This document shows, in pieces, positions 46,667-59,992 of a stretch of DNA of 64,000 bases. The position numbers were made by a program, and so were the translations under genes. The stretch's first letter is position 1. Every line of letters begins with the position of its first letter. Under the pieces are notes generated by a model. The model did no database searches. It had not been told where the DNA came from and saw nothing but the letters and a program-made list of their open reading frames with translations. Source of the stretch: Agrypnia vestita (Eukaryota > Arthropoda > Insecta > Trichoptera > Phryganeidae); assembly GCA_016648135.1 (NCBI GenBank), contig JADDOH010000500.1, positions 18,293 to 82,292 of the forward strand, read 5' to 3'.

Positions 46667-47345
46667 TTAAAAGGAGAAAAGGTAAGAAGAAAAAGACGAG
46701 CAAAAGAAAGAGAGCATAAAGGTATCTATCTGGTCAATACATGTGCATATACAAATAAAAAGAGAGAAAAACGGTTTATGACTTTGGTGGATATCAAAGA
46801 GTTTTAAATTATTCATAGGTTGATAAATTAAAGTGATCCAGGTCACCGAAAATATTGTTGAACAAATTATATATATATATAAATCAATTTTGCCAATTTT
46901 ACAGTGTGAAAGGCTCAAGATCTCGACCGATCTACTGGATCTTTTGGGTACTTTCAGGGAGATGCGCTGCAGCAATACCGGGCAGTCAATCTTAGAAGTA
47001 GCTAGTTTATGAAGAATCATAACATTAGCAGTATTTTTGCGATTGACCAGGGGTGCAATGTTCAAGAAGATTGCAGAATCTACGTTACTGATGTGAGTAC
47101 GTTGGGAACGGAAGGCGTGATATTTTATGAATGTATTTTGAACACTTTCAATTCTGTTTATATGAACTTGATATCTGGGGTTTCAGACCTGAGTTGCGTA
47201 CTGAAGGATACTCCTAACAAAGGAAAAGTATAGGGTCTTCATAGTATTTATCGCTTGGGACTGTTTACATGCGCGAAGAACGAAGCTTAGCATTCGAGAG
47301 AATTTGGCGACCATAATATCAATATCAACTTATCTAGCAAGAGTC
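46667..47345 (-). pseudogene. Jockey-like LINE reverse-transcriptase C-terminal remnant
   Basis: Minus-strand frames give LRACKQSQAINTMKTLYFSF, VRSILQYATQVWNPRYQVHI (with one stop), INRIESVQNTFIKYHAF and NRKNTANVMILHKLATSKID, then CPVLLQRISLKVPKRSSRS. These are the standard ordered motifs downstream of the polymerase core in Jockey-type LINEs (SILEYAS.VW.P, IE..Q..F, L..LHKL...ID...LL). A 132-codon piece (46667-47065) is still open; the rest is interrupted. Confidence 0.8.
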
Positions 47346-50116
47346 TGCAATCAGAGTTCAAATCCCGTTAAGGCGAATAATTGACAATATAAATAACTAT
47401 TATTTTTATTTTAATAACCTATTTTCAAGCTTCGACGAATTTAATAAAATTGTTTGATTCTCGTTAAATCAAAATATTTTTTAAAAATTCACCAGTAATC
47501 TTAAATAATTACACAGATAACCTTATTTCGCGCAGGATGGAGCCGAGTCCAACAATGATTTCGTTAATTCAATTCATCGGCGGAATAATAAAAAACAAGT
47601 CTTCAGAATTTTAAATTGAAAAGCTTTCTAAATGTAATCTTTATGTTATCTTTTAATGCTTTGTCAGTAAGCCGAACTGAGAGATATATATCTTCCCTTC
47701 TTTTCTTCGCTTTATGAGCATTGTCGACTGAATAGCCCCCCTAATGCGGCCCGCTCGCAATAAACAAAACAAACAATATAAAGGCGCCACTCGAAGAGGA
47801 TCCAATCTGTACTTCCAAAGGAAATTGAGATCTTTAACTCTCCCAGGTAAGTTATCGGGAAGACGGCTGATGGATATTGCCATTCAAAAACGACGTTTCG
47901 GAGGGACGTACGGACGGGTGTTTCGAATAAGATGATACAGTTCCTCCCGAACACGTCTGGAGCTTATTGCTCCGGGAAGGAAGGCAACGTTGTTACTATC
48001 GGGTGTTGAATTTTATTTTATTTTTCATAAAATCCGACGCTTTCACTCGCGAGAATCTGCTGGAGGAGAATCAGATTTACAAATTTGCGATGCCTGCGCT
48101 GTATTCAATTATTTTGATATACATACACCGTTCTCGACAGAGTTGAAATTGTTTGTTAATCGTAAAAGGAATTCTAAAAATAACGACGGATTTTCGTGAA
48201 ACAACCAATTCAACAAATTTTACTGTGTGAAACAAATTATACACACGATATTATTTATACTATATTATGGTTGACTCAGTTATAAACTACGGCTTAAACA
48301 GATACGGATTAACGTTTCAATTATATATAGCTATAAATAAGTCTAACTAAATAACAAAAATAATAAATAAAATAAAATACTAAGTAATTTAATAATTAAA
48401 ACTATCGAAAATAAAAAAGTAACATGTAAGGACCAACCTGACAACCTATTCAAAATGTGTAACATATTACAGATACAAAAGCAACTTCATTACACTTATT
48501 TATTACTAACTTCATTACTGACGCGGGAAGAATATGAAAAGGACATATTCAAAACACTAATAAAACACATCAATATAGGTACCACATGACAAATAATGAA
48601 AAAATTGAAATAAAAAAGAAAAAATATATTTTTACGGAGACAGCGTCAAAGAAATTCTACAGTAAACTACGATATTATATATAATGATAACACAATTTGC
48701 ATTATTTTGATATTGTATTATATTATTAAACTTATTCTATATATGTATAAAGATATATATGTATACAGATTTTAATTAATAGTAACCCACTCGGAAAAAA
48801 GTATTTTAAGTTCTGTTTAAAATTTAAAATGGTCAGTTTGATAGTTTTAATTAAAATTTTAAAAATCTCATGCATGTTTTTGAATTCATATGCAAATGCA
48901 TAAATTATAATTCATCACCATCTTCATCCCCTTGTCCGAGTAGAGTCGGGGGTCCGAAGACTCCACAAGGTGCTTCCATATTCCCCTATTAAGTTCCCGA
49001 GTTAACCTGCCCAAATTTCCAAAACTTTGGTGCCAAAAAAGACAGTAAAGGTTCCTATACTAGAAACTAGCCACAGTTATAACAAAAAGAAAATCATCAA
49101 AATCGGTGATTGTCTGTCGTGCTATATTGCAATACGAATAACATTGTATTTTTTTCGATGTTATCGAGATATTCGAGGACCGCTGCCATACCGTTTTCGG
49201 CGAGAATATGCCAAGTTTAAATTTAAACCGTGCTCTGACAATAATTTTAAATTACATTTTTTGTTTTAACCAGAAACAAAAAGTAAACGGTCCTTCTTAA
49301 AGTTTTAATTCTCGAGCCGGAGGAGCAAAGCTGAAAAGCCAATTACGCGAGAGAAAGGAATAATTTTCTCGACTAGAGTTTAATGAAATAATCCGAAGTC
49401 TCATCTGTCCGCAAATTTTAAACTTTTCCTTTTTAAGTGAGATTCTGCACGAGATTAAACCGGATATTGCATGGACTGTATTGAGTATGAGAAATTGTTC
49501 GCATATTTAACCAGAGCCATCTCAGCATCCCTACAAAGGATCAAGTTAAGGAAGAAATATTGAATCCGGGATGTGCTGCGAAACCTGCAGCTAAACATTA
49601 CAAACTGCAGGAGATATATTTATGAAATGAAATAATGAAAGTTATCCAAATATTCTGATCTGCACGTATTATTCTTATAAGTTATTTTTTTTTATATTAT
49701 GCAATAACAAACTGCAGAAGGTATTTTTAATAATATTATGCGTAGATTTTTTTGGACTTGTTATTCTCGTAACCCGGACGTGTTATTCTCATAAATTCAA
49801 TTATATATATATATATATTATATTATAATGAAACTATATATGTATAGCACTGTGAATCTTGCAGCCATATATTACAAACTACAGAACATATTTTAAATAT
49901 TGTTATGCAAACATTTCGATGGACTAGTTCTATTTTTATTAGTCAAAATATTTTTGTTTTAAATTGTACTATTTTAATTGCAGGATGTATTTTAAATCTT
50001 ATTATGCAAACATTTAATTAATATTTATTGTTCTCATTAGTTCAATTATATAATAAAGAAATCACATTTTATTGTTTCACAAATCTTATAATCACAAAAA
50101 CTACAAAGGAGATATA
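47346..50116. other. unassigned region with GC-richer islands
   Basis: Islands at 47640-48000 and 49300-49560 have no partner in the window and could be conserved host non-coding DNA. 47742-47882 contains overlapping open frames on both strands with no recognisable protein. A B-box-like agttcaaatcccgtt at 47357 may be a SINE fragment. The remainder is AT-rich. Confidence 0.25.
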
Positions 50117-50440
50117 TTAGGTCCTTACTTATGAAATTTCCGTTTTCTAATACGTTTTCTAATACTAGTTTGATGTCCAATATTTTGCATTCAACTTGGA
50201 ATTTCAAATTCAAATCAACCTCGTATTAAAGCTATGAAATTATTTTTTCAAAATATATTATTTATTTATTTTCCCGGCGTATTTTTTTGATGTTGCTGTA
50301 TCTGTGACCATGAGAAAATGAAAATTCACGTTATTTTCGAATATGTATTCCATAGTGGCACTAATGTTGCACAGATCGTAGGCAATATCGTCGTGAGGGG
50401 TATAAATACAAAGGCAGCAATACCCAAAAAAATTCACTCT

Positions 50441-50596
50441 AGTCACCGAGGATTACTTATTTACAATGTACTGAATTCGAGACTTCGCTGCCTTGCTTTT
50501 ATGGTGATTTATAAACATGATTTTGAAAGGGATAGATCTATATTTCCTATAAAATCTCTAATTCAGTACGTTTTTAATTAATAATCCTCGGTGACT
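50441..50596. mobile_element. palindromic MITE nested in mariner
   Basis: AGTCACCGAGGATTA (50441) returns inverted as TAATCCTCGGTGACT ending at 50596, and gtactgaatt/aattcagtac lies further in. About 156 bp. A diverged copy is at 28932. Confidence 0.75.
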
Positions 50597-51018
50597 GCAT
50601 TCCAAACATTTTTTTATTTTATTTTTTTGGTATTGCTACTTTTTAAAATATCACTCATAAAGACTAGGTACCGCAAATGAACGCGCTGTTCGCTTTTGAT
50701 TAAATCGCTTCTTTTAATTTAAAATGAATTAATTAATTAATTTCGACTGTTTTGTTAATTTTGACCTCAACAACGAGCCCAGTGCATGACCGAAGACTAC
50801 CATCGATAATGACGAATTAAAAACCATAGTGGAAGTGAGTTAATCTCAAACTACGTCAGAATTAGCAACAGCCTTCAACTTAACTATCAAAATGATATTG
50901 ATATGTTTGCGTCGAATTGGGAAAGTAAAAAACTTACTGAAGGAAAACGGCAAATTCTCTTCAAGGCTTGCCTTAATTTGATGAATCGGCACATAGATGA
51001 GAGAATTCTGGATCTAAT

Positions 51019-52026
51019 GGGAGGTAATCTGGAAAGCTCGAAGTAGATGGCGCTGGTGTAGTTGGCGGTCATGCGAGCTGTCAAATTGCGAACTGTAGTT
51101 TGTATTTTACACAGGATTTGATAGCTACAAGCACTTCTGGTTTGTATTTAATGTCTTAGGGCCTACAGTAAATCATCTCATGTATTATCCATCACAATAT
51201 ACAATGAGCGTCCGTATCTTGACTCCTGAACTCCTGACAATGAATTTTTACTGACCATTTTCAAATTAAGGCGTAATATGATTCAGATTTCAGAAGATAT
51301 ACTAGTTCCTAAAGATGCAGCCTCGATGCTCAATGAAAATTTGATCAAGTAGAATGCACATAGAAAGGATTATTGGGTTATCCAAAACATACAATTCTTA
51401 GTCATTTATCGAGTAGTTTAGTCCGTTTGGGAAGTAGAATAATTTTCGTGTATTTTATGCTGTTATTTACGTTCTAACATGGATAATGGTAAAAATTAAT
51501 AAAATAATTGTATAAATAACTTAACTTTTATTTTTCTATATCTACAATATACTTTATTATATTTATACAGTGGAACCTCTCATAACGAGCAAAACATTTT
51601 TTTTAAATATGGCTCCCTTAACAAGCGACTTTTTTGAAATGTTTCCTTTATTTTATATTTTTTAGGTTTAAAATTACAATTACAACTTTAAATATCTTAT
51701 TAAATATAATGACATATTCAAAAAAACATAGCTATTTCATTTGAAATCGTTAAAAACGGTTACGAAGTACCTACCTAACTAAATAATCATTTTTCTCAAA
51801 AAACCACTGTTTACGCATGTTTCTTCCGGCAACCCTTCAATTAGGGAGGATGAGAAATGCAAATAAACATTATTTTAACAGCCATTTTTCAAAATTAATT
51901 ATCTCTAAATCCACAAAAACAAAGCAAAACTTAATATGTCTGTATAAAACGCACGAGCTGTCAAAAAGAGTTGACCCCCAACTACACCAGCGCCGCCACG
52001 CGGGATAAATGGCGGACATCCCTCCC
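51019..52026. mobile_element. 1.0-kb non-autonomous DNA transposon nested in mariner
   Basis: GGGAGG (51019-51024) and CCTCCC (52021-52026) are the outermost inverted bases. About 25 bp in, the arms match strongly (ggcgctggtgtagttgg at 51045, ccaactacaccagcgcc at 51979), followed by gagctgtcaaa and its counterpart. The mariner gene continues on either side, which fixes the boundaries. Inside, cagtggaacctctcataacg (51570-51589) resembles the terminus of pogo/Tigger-type elements. No transposase is recognisable. Superfamily unknown. Confidence 0.7.
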
Positions 52027-52830
52027 ATTGTTACTTGTGATAAAAAGTGAATTCTGTATGATATTCGTCGCAATATTTGGATCCAGGGAAGATAGCCAAA
52101 CAATGTCCCAAACGCAAATTGAGTCAAAAGAAACTGCTTGTGACTATAATTATGGTGGACTTGTGCCGGTATTATTCATTACAGCTTCTTGAGATCTGGC
52201 ACCAAAATTACTACTGGGTGTACCGTTAAGATTTCCTATTTAAACTTCAATCAAAAAAAGATTATATTCTCATCCTTGTCCCATTGTTCACCTTCAAACT
52301 AAAATATATGTTTGTACCTATCGTGACCGGCGTCAGGTGCGTGTATTATATATATTTTACTTTTGACTCAAATGATTGGAATATAAGTATTATTTTGTGA
52401 ATAAATTACTCAAGCATAATAGACCTCGTTATCGATTGACATAAAATTTACCCTTTTCAAGTTAACTGACACGACATAAATCATCTCTAGACTTATATTA
52501 CTCTTAAAACGTAGCTACGTTATGTGATTTATAATATAATATATACAAATTTTGAAATTATTAAATTTAAATAATGTGCCAGATCCCTATAGAATGAGAT
52601 ATATTTCAATATAATGGAATAGAGTGAGGAGAAATCAGAGTGCTTTTAATCGCAAGCTCGAAATAAGAAAGATGTGCGCAAAATTTGGGGTGGGATAAGA
52701 TAAAGTATATTTTTTACAGTATCTACTCGAATAAACTTAAAAAAAAAAGAAATAAAATAACAATATTTTTTATATATGTATTTTCTGAGAACATTAGTTA
52801 CTGGATTTTGTCCCCAGATGGTTGGTTGAT

Positions 52831-53337
52831 TTATTATGATAAATGATAGAAGTCTCGTAGAGATGAAGCTATTTATATGAGAAACGTTTATCAATTTTTT
52901 TATATACGATGACCCAGGGCTTATTTTATGTAACGTTCACTAATTCCATCTTAAAAACATCCACACATTATCAAATTTTTGAATGTTCCATATATAGGTA
53001 TTCCAAATCTGAGAATTTTTCGTTTATTTGAATGGACTATGCTAGAGACATCTGTAGTCTTTTCTAATAAACTGGTATACATATATCTCGCAGCTGGTAA
53101 TCATACAACTATATATATATTTATTTTTTTATACAAAGAACTTTCAAAATTTTGATATTGTGGGGATGTTGTGACGATGGAATTGGTGAACGTTGCATTG
53201 TGTAGAGTGATCACTTAATCCAGCTAATACAGATTATAAGCCCTAGGCCATCGTATATAAAAAAAAAACTTTCATACACGTTTCTCATATAAATAGCTTT
53301 GTCTCTGTGAGACTTCTTTAATTTATCTTAATTAATT
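52831..53337. mobile_element. MITE, full length
   Basis: Left: gatagaagtctcgtagagat, agctatttatatgagaaacg. Right: the inverted form (cgtttctcatataaatagct, gtctctgtgagacttcttta). The inside shows the family phrase gtagagtgatcacttaatcc. About 500 bp, related to 20080. Confidence 0.7.
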
Positions 53338-54786
53338 AATAAAATAGTCACCTTACAATGCTTGTATTTCAATAGCTAAATATTTTTAAGGAATTCCACT
53401 TCTTTTTGAAAATTCAGACAATTTTTGAAATTGATTACGAATCCAACAATTGTAATTTTACTCACGTAACTGAAATCATCTGAAACGATAGTATTGCTGA
53501 TAGTTATTTGATTCAATCTAATGAAAACTGATTTGCTGTTACGGTGTTGTTTTCTCGGCTGAGCCAACTTTACTAGACTATGGCGTGACAACAAGTAAGA
53601 AGACATTAAGCAGCATGGGGTTGAGAAATGGTTTGCGGAAACTCCAGACCACGATAAGTAAAAACTAAGTGTATAAAGCCAAGTCAAAAAAGGCGAGAGA
53701 ACAGTTTTATTACTCCAATAGCTGCTTTAAATAGCTAACTTTTTTGTAGCGATTCCGCAATAATGCCTTTAAAAGCATAATTTTATTCCAGTCTACAAAT
53801 TAATTTATCTTGAAAATTCGTACATTTTGTTGCTAAAATAACTGCATCCTATAAAGCGCGGTATAAAGCGAAATGAGCTCGGGGAGTGAGCCAGCCCTTT
53901 CTTAAAAGCTTTATGTGAACTGCAGTGTTGCAATTCCCCGTTGCAAAAAAAGTGCATTCGTTCCCAGTTGCAGAATGCAACTGTTCCTGTACAGCCAGCC
54001 GCTGCACTTATTCATTTCAGCGGCGGGTAATTTGTTACAAAATGTTTTATTATCTGGAAAAATTTAATTTGAATACCACTTTTGTTTTTTTTAATAAATT
54101 AGTCTGAAAGCTTTATGTTAATTTTTCCAAGAGATCTGTTAATCATCAATTTGTTTATTTTTTTGTTTATTTTATTTTAAAAAAGATACGTGATGGATAA
54201 GATACTTCTGTAGGCACTATGGAGGATACAAAACGCACATTAACGCACCCAGCGAGCACGCGCTCGCTGCTCCACTAAAAACGCTTCATTCTCTCTTCAA
54301 TTTTGGTTCAGTCAGTAGTGACACAAGTGTAATTAATCTTCGAAAGTAATCATGTAATTTACCTGAATATATTCAGTTCGGATCTTATATAAACCGCCAC
54401 ACACTTACTTTTCACACATTGAACACTGAAGAGAGCCCAAATGTTAGAGGTGGGTGCCCTTTGTGCATTCGTATACCTTCTGATACATCTATATTTGTGT
54501 GTCTGTCCATTATATCCTCTAAGCGCTTTTAATTATCTTGTTCTTAAGGCATTTAAACGTTCAATTTTTATTTTTAACGTAGCTTAGCAAATGACCACCT
54601 GAGCCACTCATTAAACTCAAATTGCAGTCCATTTGCGAAGATTTTTTTCAGTATCACTATTTCAACATTTTCATTACAATTGTATTCTTTAGTTATTTTT
54701 TTATTTTGTTTTTAAAATGGACAGAACGCACATTATATTAATAATAACTCATGCATGCTATACCTACTATTAGGAAATATTTCTCA
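53338..54786. other. unassigned region
   Basis: A 103-codon minus-strand frame (53376-53687) and a GC-richer patch at 53860-54030 have no recognisable content. A perfect 8-bp hairpin (cagcgagc/gctcgctg) is at 54258-54277. Confidence 0.25.
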
Positions 54787-54960
54787 ATTAAGATAAATAA
54801 TATAGCCACTCAGATATGAATATATTTATATGAGAAGCGTTAAAAGATCACTTTATACAATGCATCGTTCACCAATTCCACCATAAGATTATCTATTATC
54901 CTTCGAATGACGTAGTATACATAGATTTCGCAACTAGTAATGATAATTCTATATTTTTAG
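54787..54960. mobile_element. MITE left half
   Basis: ttaagataaataatatagcc, atttatatgagaagcg and cgttcaccaattccaccata match the MITE at 52831. The right half is absent. Confidence 0.45.
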
Positions 54961-57299
54961 AGTTGAATATTTAATTTCAAATAATAATATATATTTTTTA
55001 TGAATATTATGTTGGGCTGAAATTAAAGAGAGAAAGAAAAGAAATTAATTTTTTATAAGTAATGTGTAGGTAGTATGTGTGTATGTTATTGGTGGACCTT
55101 ATATTGACAGATTCAGGAAGAGAAAAGAAATCAAATAAAATAGGTGTACGAAAATAAACAATTGATTTTTGTATTTCTTCCAATTCTACTATCTCGTTAC
55201 AATATTTAGGAAGTGTACTGTCGTGGGTGTATTCTTCTCTGTCCTGGACACCGCCCAAAAATTTGTATGTGGACGTCTGCACTTGCCTCGTTCATTATTT
55301 GATGTATTTTGTTTTTTTTTTGCATTTCTTGTATTTTTCCTTCGATCTTTCCCTCAACTACGTTTACGAGGATGCATTATATAATATGTATTAATATGTT
55401 CCATCCATTGACCCTTCCGATTTTTGATGAGCATAAACTATTATGACCTCTGTTTTCACTCTTCTCTGAACATTCTCATTTGTAATTCTCTTAGTTCAGC
55501 GTATTCTTTCCACTCTATTCCAGTATCATACCTGTAATGAAAACTATTTCTCTTTTTCTGGTAAACCATCAGGTTTTCCTTCTATACAGTGCTATATTCC
55601 AGAAAAATTTATTAATAGGTTTTTCATTAATGATGAAATATATGTGAGGACTTTATATTTTATATTTTTATTTATCCGAATTTGTTTGAATTGAATCGAA
55701 AAAAGACCGCATGTTGTTTATAAAATGTATTAATAAAAGTCGAAAAACTAATATACCTTTTTATTACAATTTGTTAATGTGTAAGTAGCGATAGTAATTA
55801 AATTATTATTATTTTTGTTTTTAATCACGTAAAATATTTTATTTGTATGATTTGGAAAAACACATCAAAATTTTAACGTAAGATCATTTTTGTTATTTAA
55901 ATAATCATAATTTTTCAGAATTTTTGAATCATTCAATGTAAACGGATTATACTTTTGATTATTTTGATTTATTTTTTTACACTTAAATAATTACGGCAGC
56001 AATCTGAATAATTTGGTATCGTGGATCATGTGAAAATTACTTAAATAAATATATTATCATTAATTTTAGTTAATTAAAAAAATGTATTAACCACTTTGAG
56101 TAAATTTACGTTTACCCGTTTTGATACCTCTGTATCTACGTCAAGACAGAAAAGTCAATTACTTCATCATAATTAATTTATACAATTTTTTTGAAAAAAA
56201 ATGAGCTCACTGAAAGATAGCGCTAGATTTCTACATAGTACAAAAGTAGAAAATTATATTACATGAAAAAAAAAAAATATATATATATATATGTATTTTA
56301 AAGAACTTACTAAAAATTTTAAAAAATATTTACAGCACAAAAACGTTTGCCTACTCTCCAAATAAAAATAAAAAGTAAAAACTTTCCCTCCATCAACAGA
56401 ATTCTTTACCGATATCAGTATCGTAAGCGCCCACCTTTATTTTATTTGGAGTGAGGCAAAAAAAAAACTTTTTTTATCTTTAAAGTACATTTAAACATAG
56501 GGAAGCGTGGTTTTAAGAAAAAAAAATCGTATTATATATTTATGTATAGGATTAGTACGATGGTAAATTTATACTTCATTTTTTATTTTTACAAACGATA
56601 ATAATTTTATATTTTATCGCTCTGATGAAGAAAATATTTTATCGGGAATTTTTATTTGAAAAATAATTAAAACTCTTACAAATAAAACAAAATTATGACT
56701 GAAATCTTATACAGAAGCATCCACCATTGACAGAACCGCGGCGTCTGATGAAAGTGAGGTTTAAATTCTTTAATTCCAGCTGATCTCAGCTCTCTGCACA
56801 AATTCATCTTTTGAAATGAATTGCAACGAACGAGGATATCCGAGTCTACTTCCCCACTTATTTAATGTATATAAAAGTAAAAATGAATATCTCGGAGATG
56901 CAAACACAATATCTAATAATATCATTCAATAGCTCTCAAATTTCCTATGAATGTTAGTAATCTTTAAAAATATACCAAGATTATATTAATCAAAAGCTGT
57001 TCGCTTTAATCATTTAGGGCCGATTGTATGAATTAAGTTTACAGCAATATGTCGTTCGTTTAAGGCACAAATTTGTACGATTGGTTTGGTTCTTTGATTG
57101 GTGGAAAACATAAAAATCTATGATTATTATAATCCAAATTGAAACGGCTCTTAGTTTATACTTTTACCAAAAAATCTCTTTAAACTTATTTTTAACCAAA
57201 GTTCAGAAATCATATATAGATACACGTTTATTAGGTATTAATGCAAATGTTGATATTGCCATAAATACAAGATGACGTCGGACTAAATTCTGGAAGATA
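54961..57299. other. AT-rich region, little identified
   Basis: Low-complexity A/T sequence. 56622-56655 (ctgatgaagaaaatatttta then tcgggaa) may be a very degraded hammerhead-like core with the Penelope-type follow-on attttttatttgaaaaata. No gene. Confidence 0.3.
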
Positions 57300-57390
57300 A
57301 TCTAATAAATGCGAATTGTATTTCAGGATGGATGAGCCTGGCACTCACTGCTTTCTGCCTACTTCCGCGGGAAACAGCGTGGTTTAAATT
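57300..57390 (+). pseudogene. RTE-like LINE 3' scrap
   Basis: AWHSLLSAYFRGKQRG recalls the WRSILSAYPxG end seen at 3760, 17893 and 41650. About 20 codons, no tail. Confidence 0.4.
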
Positions 57391-57719
57391 ATTTGAACTC
57401 AATTACCTGCATTACTTTAAAAAGTAATGTAGGTTGAGTTTGTTTCTTACGTTTATGAAAATATATAAAAATAGATCAATCAAATTAAATTAGAATTAAT
57501 AGCTGCTTTTTCAATGATAAATTATTAAAATTATTTAATTATATTTACTATGTTCTCTACCTGAGTTTTATATGATTCTTTTATTTTTTCACTAGTAGTT
57601 TCGAGAGAATCAAAATCTTTTATACATCAGCAAAAATATTAAATCACTTTTTTTCTGCATATTTGACTCTTCGCGATTGAATGTATGTTGTAACAAAATA
57701 CATATTACCTTTTTTAGAT

Positions 57720-58400
57720 CGCCGCGCCGTTCGAGAGCCTTTGCTTCGTCTGCGGCATAGCAAGGTAACCACTTTAGCATTTTAAAAATGCCAATCTGAT
57801 TTGCGAAAGTATAGTGCCGATACAGGAGCTTTTGTTCGTAGAATTGCCATGGGTCTGCGTTAGATCCCATTTCACTGCTCACATATCACAAGCTTTACGT
57901 GAAAATTGTATAAGTGATGTCCTTTTCCTTGTTTTATCCTCAAAATTTGCCGCCAATCATTCGGATATGCCTTCTCAATCTCTCTCTTCCTCGGATGTGA
58001 CAATTTACTGTGACACCTGTCACCTGACACCAACCACCAAGAGTTGGAACACATCCCTCTTCAGCCTGTGGTCCAGTGTCTTCTTCGACAGATCCAAACA
58101 CCTTCTGGGGAGCTGCTTATGCTTAGCTACCTTCAAAGCTTTATTGGAATTCTTTCTTTGATCGTACGGCCACACCATCGATTATGCACATTCTTGGCAT
58201 TGTCTATCATCTACGCCACCTTCATTGTTACTGTAATAGTCTCATTTCTGTCTGATGTTTGATCTTGAGAATTTTATTTTCCTTTTGTCTCCCAAGACCA
58301 AGATTCAGCTCCATACGACAAGGCCACTATTTTGCATATTAGGCTAATTCTATCCTTTATAGAAAAGTCCATATCAGTCACCTCCATACCTTACAAACAA
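57720..58400 (-). pseudogene. LINE C-terminal remnant and shared coding scrap
   Basis: Minus strand: IVALSYGAESWSWETK (58340-58280) is the LTYGAESWTL motif that follows the polymerase domain of many LINEs. HQTEMRLLQ and short pieces follow it. At the far end (57860-57720) is the APVSALYF protein also found at 41750. Many stops. I cannot tell whether the two parts belong to one element. Confidence 0.5.
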
Positions 58401-58488
58401 TTTTTTATACATTTAGCTTGTATTAAAATTATAATATTAACTCAAATAACGATAATTTGCTAAAACTTTTCTCTCGCCATATATGAGT

Positions 58489-58528
58489 GTTTTCTTTATC
58501 ATAGGTACTATCGTATGATAAAGAAAAC
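58489..58528. repeat. perfect 15-bp hairpin
   Basis: GTTTTCTTTATCATA (58489-58503) and its exact complement (58514-58528) flank a 10-nt loop. Confidence 0.65.
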
Positions 58529-59992
58529 ATATTTTGTTATCCATAAAACTCGTTTATTTACTCATGGTGAACTCTAATAAAACGAACTGATTCAGATTTC
58601 ATTTTTCGGTTATTTATTTGATTTTTTAAATAATGTTTTACATACTTCTATATACAATAAAATCATCAACTGCTTGCATAGGAATGCAAAATCAATGTAA
58701 TTGAAATATTGCGTTCATCTAACTGACATTAATACATGTTTTTTAATGATTGGACTATATTTCATTTATATCTGCGATAGAAATAATCTGGTTTGGCCAA
58801 TGTTGGATGGGGAAGAATAGAGACAATTGTTGTGGCTGGATTGGACTTCAGTGAGATGAAGATGCACCAATACTTGTCCCTCATTAATCTTTTTTCCATA
58901 TGGATGGACTCTACCGCATAAAATGAATTAATTTTCTACCGTACTTATTAATTGTCTTCCATCGAATAGACCGCAACTATTCTTATTAATTCGGTTTTGG
59001 ACCATCGCTCACACAATATCATATTGTAAAACCCACATAGATATTTTGTTATACTTGTATAAACCGCAGCCGTATTGATTCCTTTCATCTCTGCATTGCT
59101 ATTGATTAATCAGCGGTCGACGGGAGTGTTGTGTCTGCAATATTGACCAGGATCCTCAAAGGAAAAGGCATTCCTGCCCTTATACCCGCATCCAGTCATT
59201 TCAACGTAGGATTTTGATCTAATTTGGGGTTCTAGTTAGTATGTAAGATTCTAGTAGTAGTTTAGAGAATAGGAAACAAGTATGGAATGAGAATACTAGA
59301 ATATTTGGTGCCCATGCTATTAAATGAACTGCAAGGCGCCATTCCAAAATCGGTAGTGGAATTCAGAAGGTGGTAAATGTCAAACGACATGGCCTATCCT
59401 TGAAAAAATGTATGAATTGAAATGTATCGTGTGAAATTGATGTGTATCATGTTATTATTTGTGATGTTCAAAAATTAAATGTAATAATATTGTAATTTTA
59501 ATTGTGAAAATGTAAATGTAATATTGTAATATAAATTATAAAAATGATTCCTCCAGATAAACTTCTCTTTAAGACGTTTTGTAAGGCTAGCGATGTTCAA
59601 AAAAATTATATGGAAAAAAAAAATAGATTTAAAAAAAAAATTCATTGTTTTCTGTTTTATCTCGTATTTGCCAACCATCGTCTCGCCTTGACTTGAATTC
59701 CGCAAGGAACGCTCTTTTCTACACCGAGCAAAACTTCAACGATTAATGGACCATTATATAAATTTAACACCCACATTTTTTTTGTAAACCGCATCACCAT
59801 AAACCAAGCAATTTTTTCTCCACTGCCAAACATTTCATTCATGGTGCCTATAAACATACTTTTGTAATATCTCACTATTTATGTATTTATTTCATACACT
59901 CACAAAGTATAAGCATATGACTGAACTATCAAAATCTCTTAATATCACCAACCCTTTTTTTTTATTTGGGCGTCTTCAGAGTTTTATTTTAA
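58529..59992. other. unassigned region
   Basis: Mixed composition. On the plus strand 59295-59360 reads NEYTRIFGAHAIK, which could be a LINE end but is not convincing. No other supported feature. Confidence 0.25.

Larger units (their letters stand above)
50117..52330 (+). pseudogene. old mariner broken by two insertions
   Basis: TTAGGTCCTTAC(T)TATGAAAT at 50117, after TA, is the same end as the intact mariner. The coding remnant runs in order. HVIFEYVFHSGTN (50323) is followed by an insertion (50441-50596), FDLNNEPSA (50760), ELKTIVEV, SQTTSELATAF, RIGKVKNL and MNRHIDERILDLMG to about 51018. A second insertion (51019-52026) follows, and then the gene resumes with VTCDKK (the first catalytic aspartate region) and TCAGIIHYSFLRSGTKIT to about 52230. 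The part with the second and third catalytic residues and the 3' end was not found. Confidence 0.85.

Noticed and set aside
48426..48445. catgtaaggacc resembling a mariner end
   Set aside because: Only 12 bases match and there is no partner end or transposase sequence nearby.
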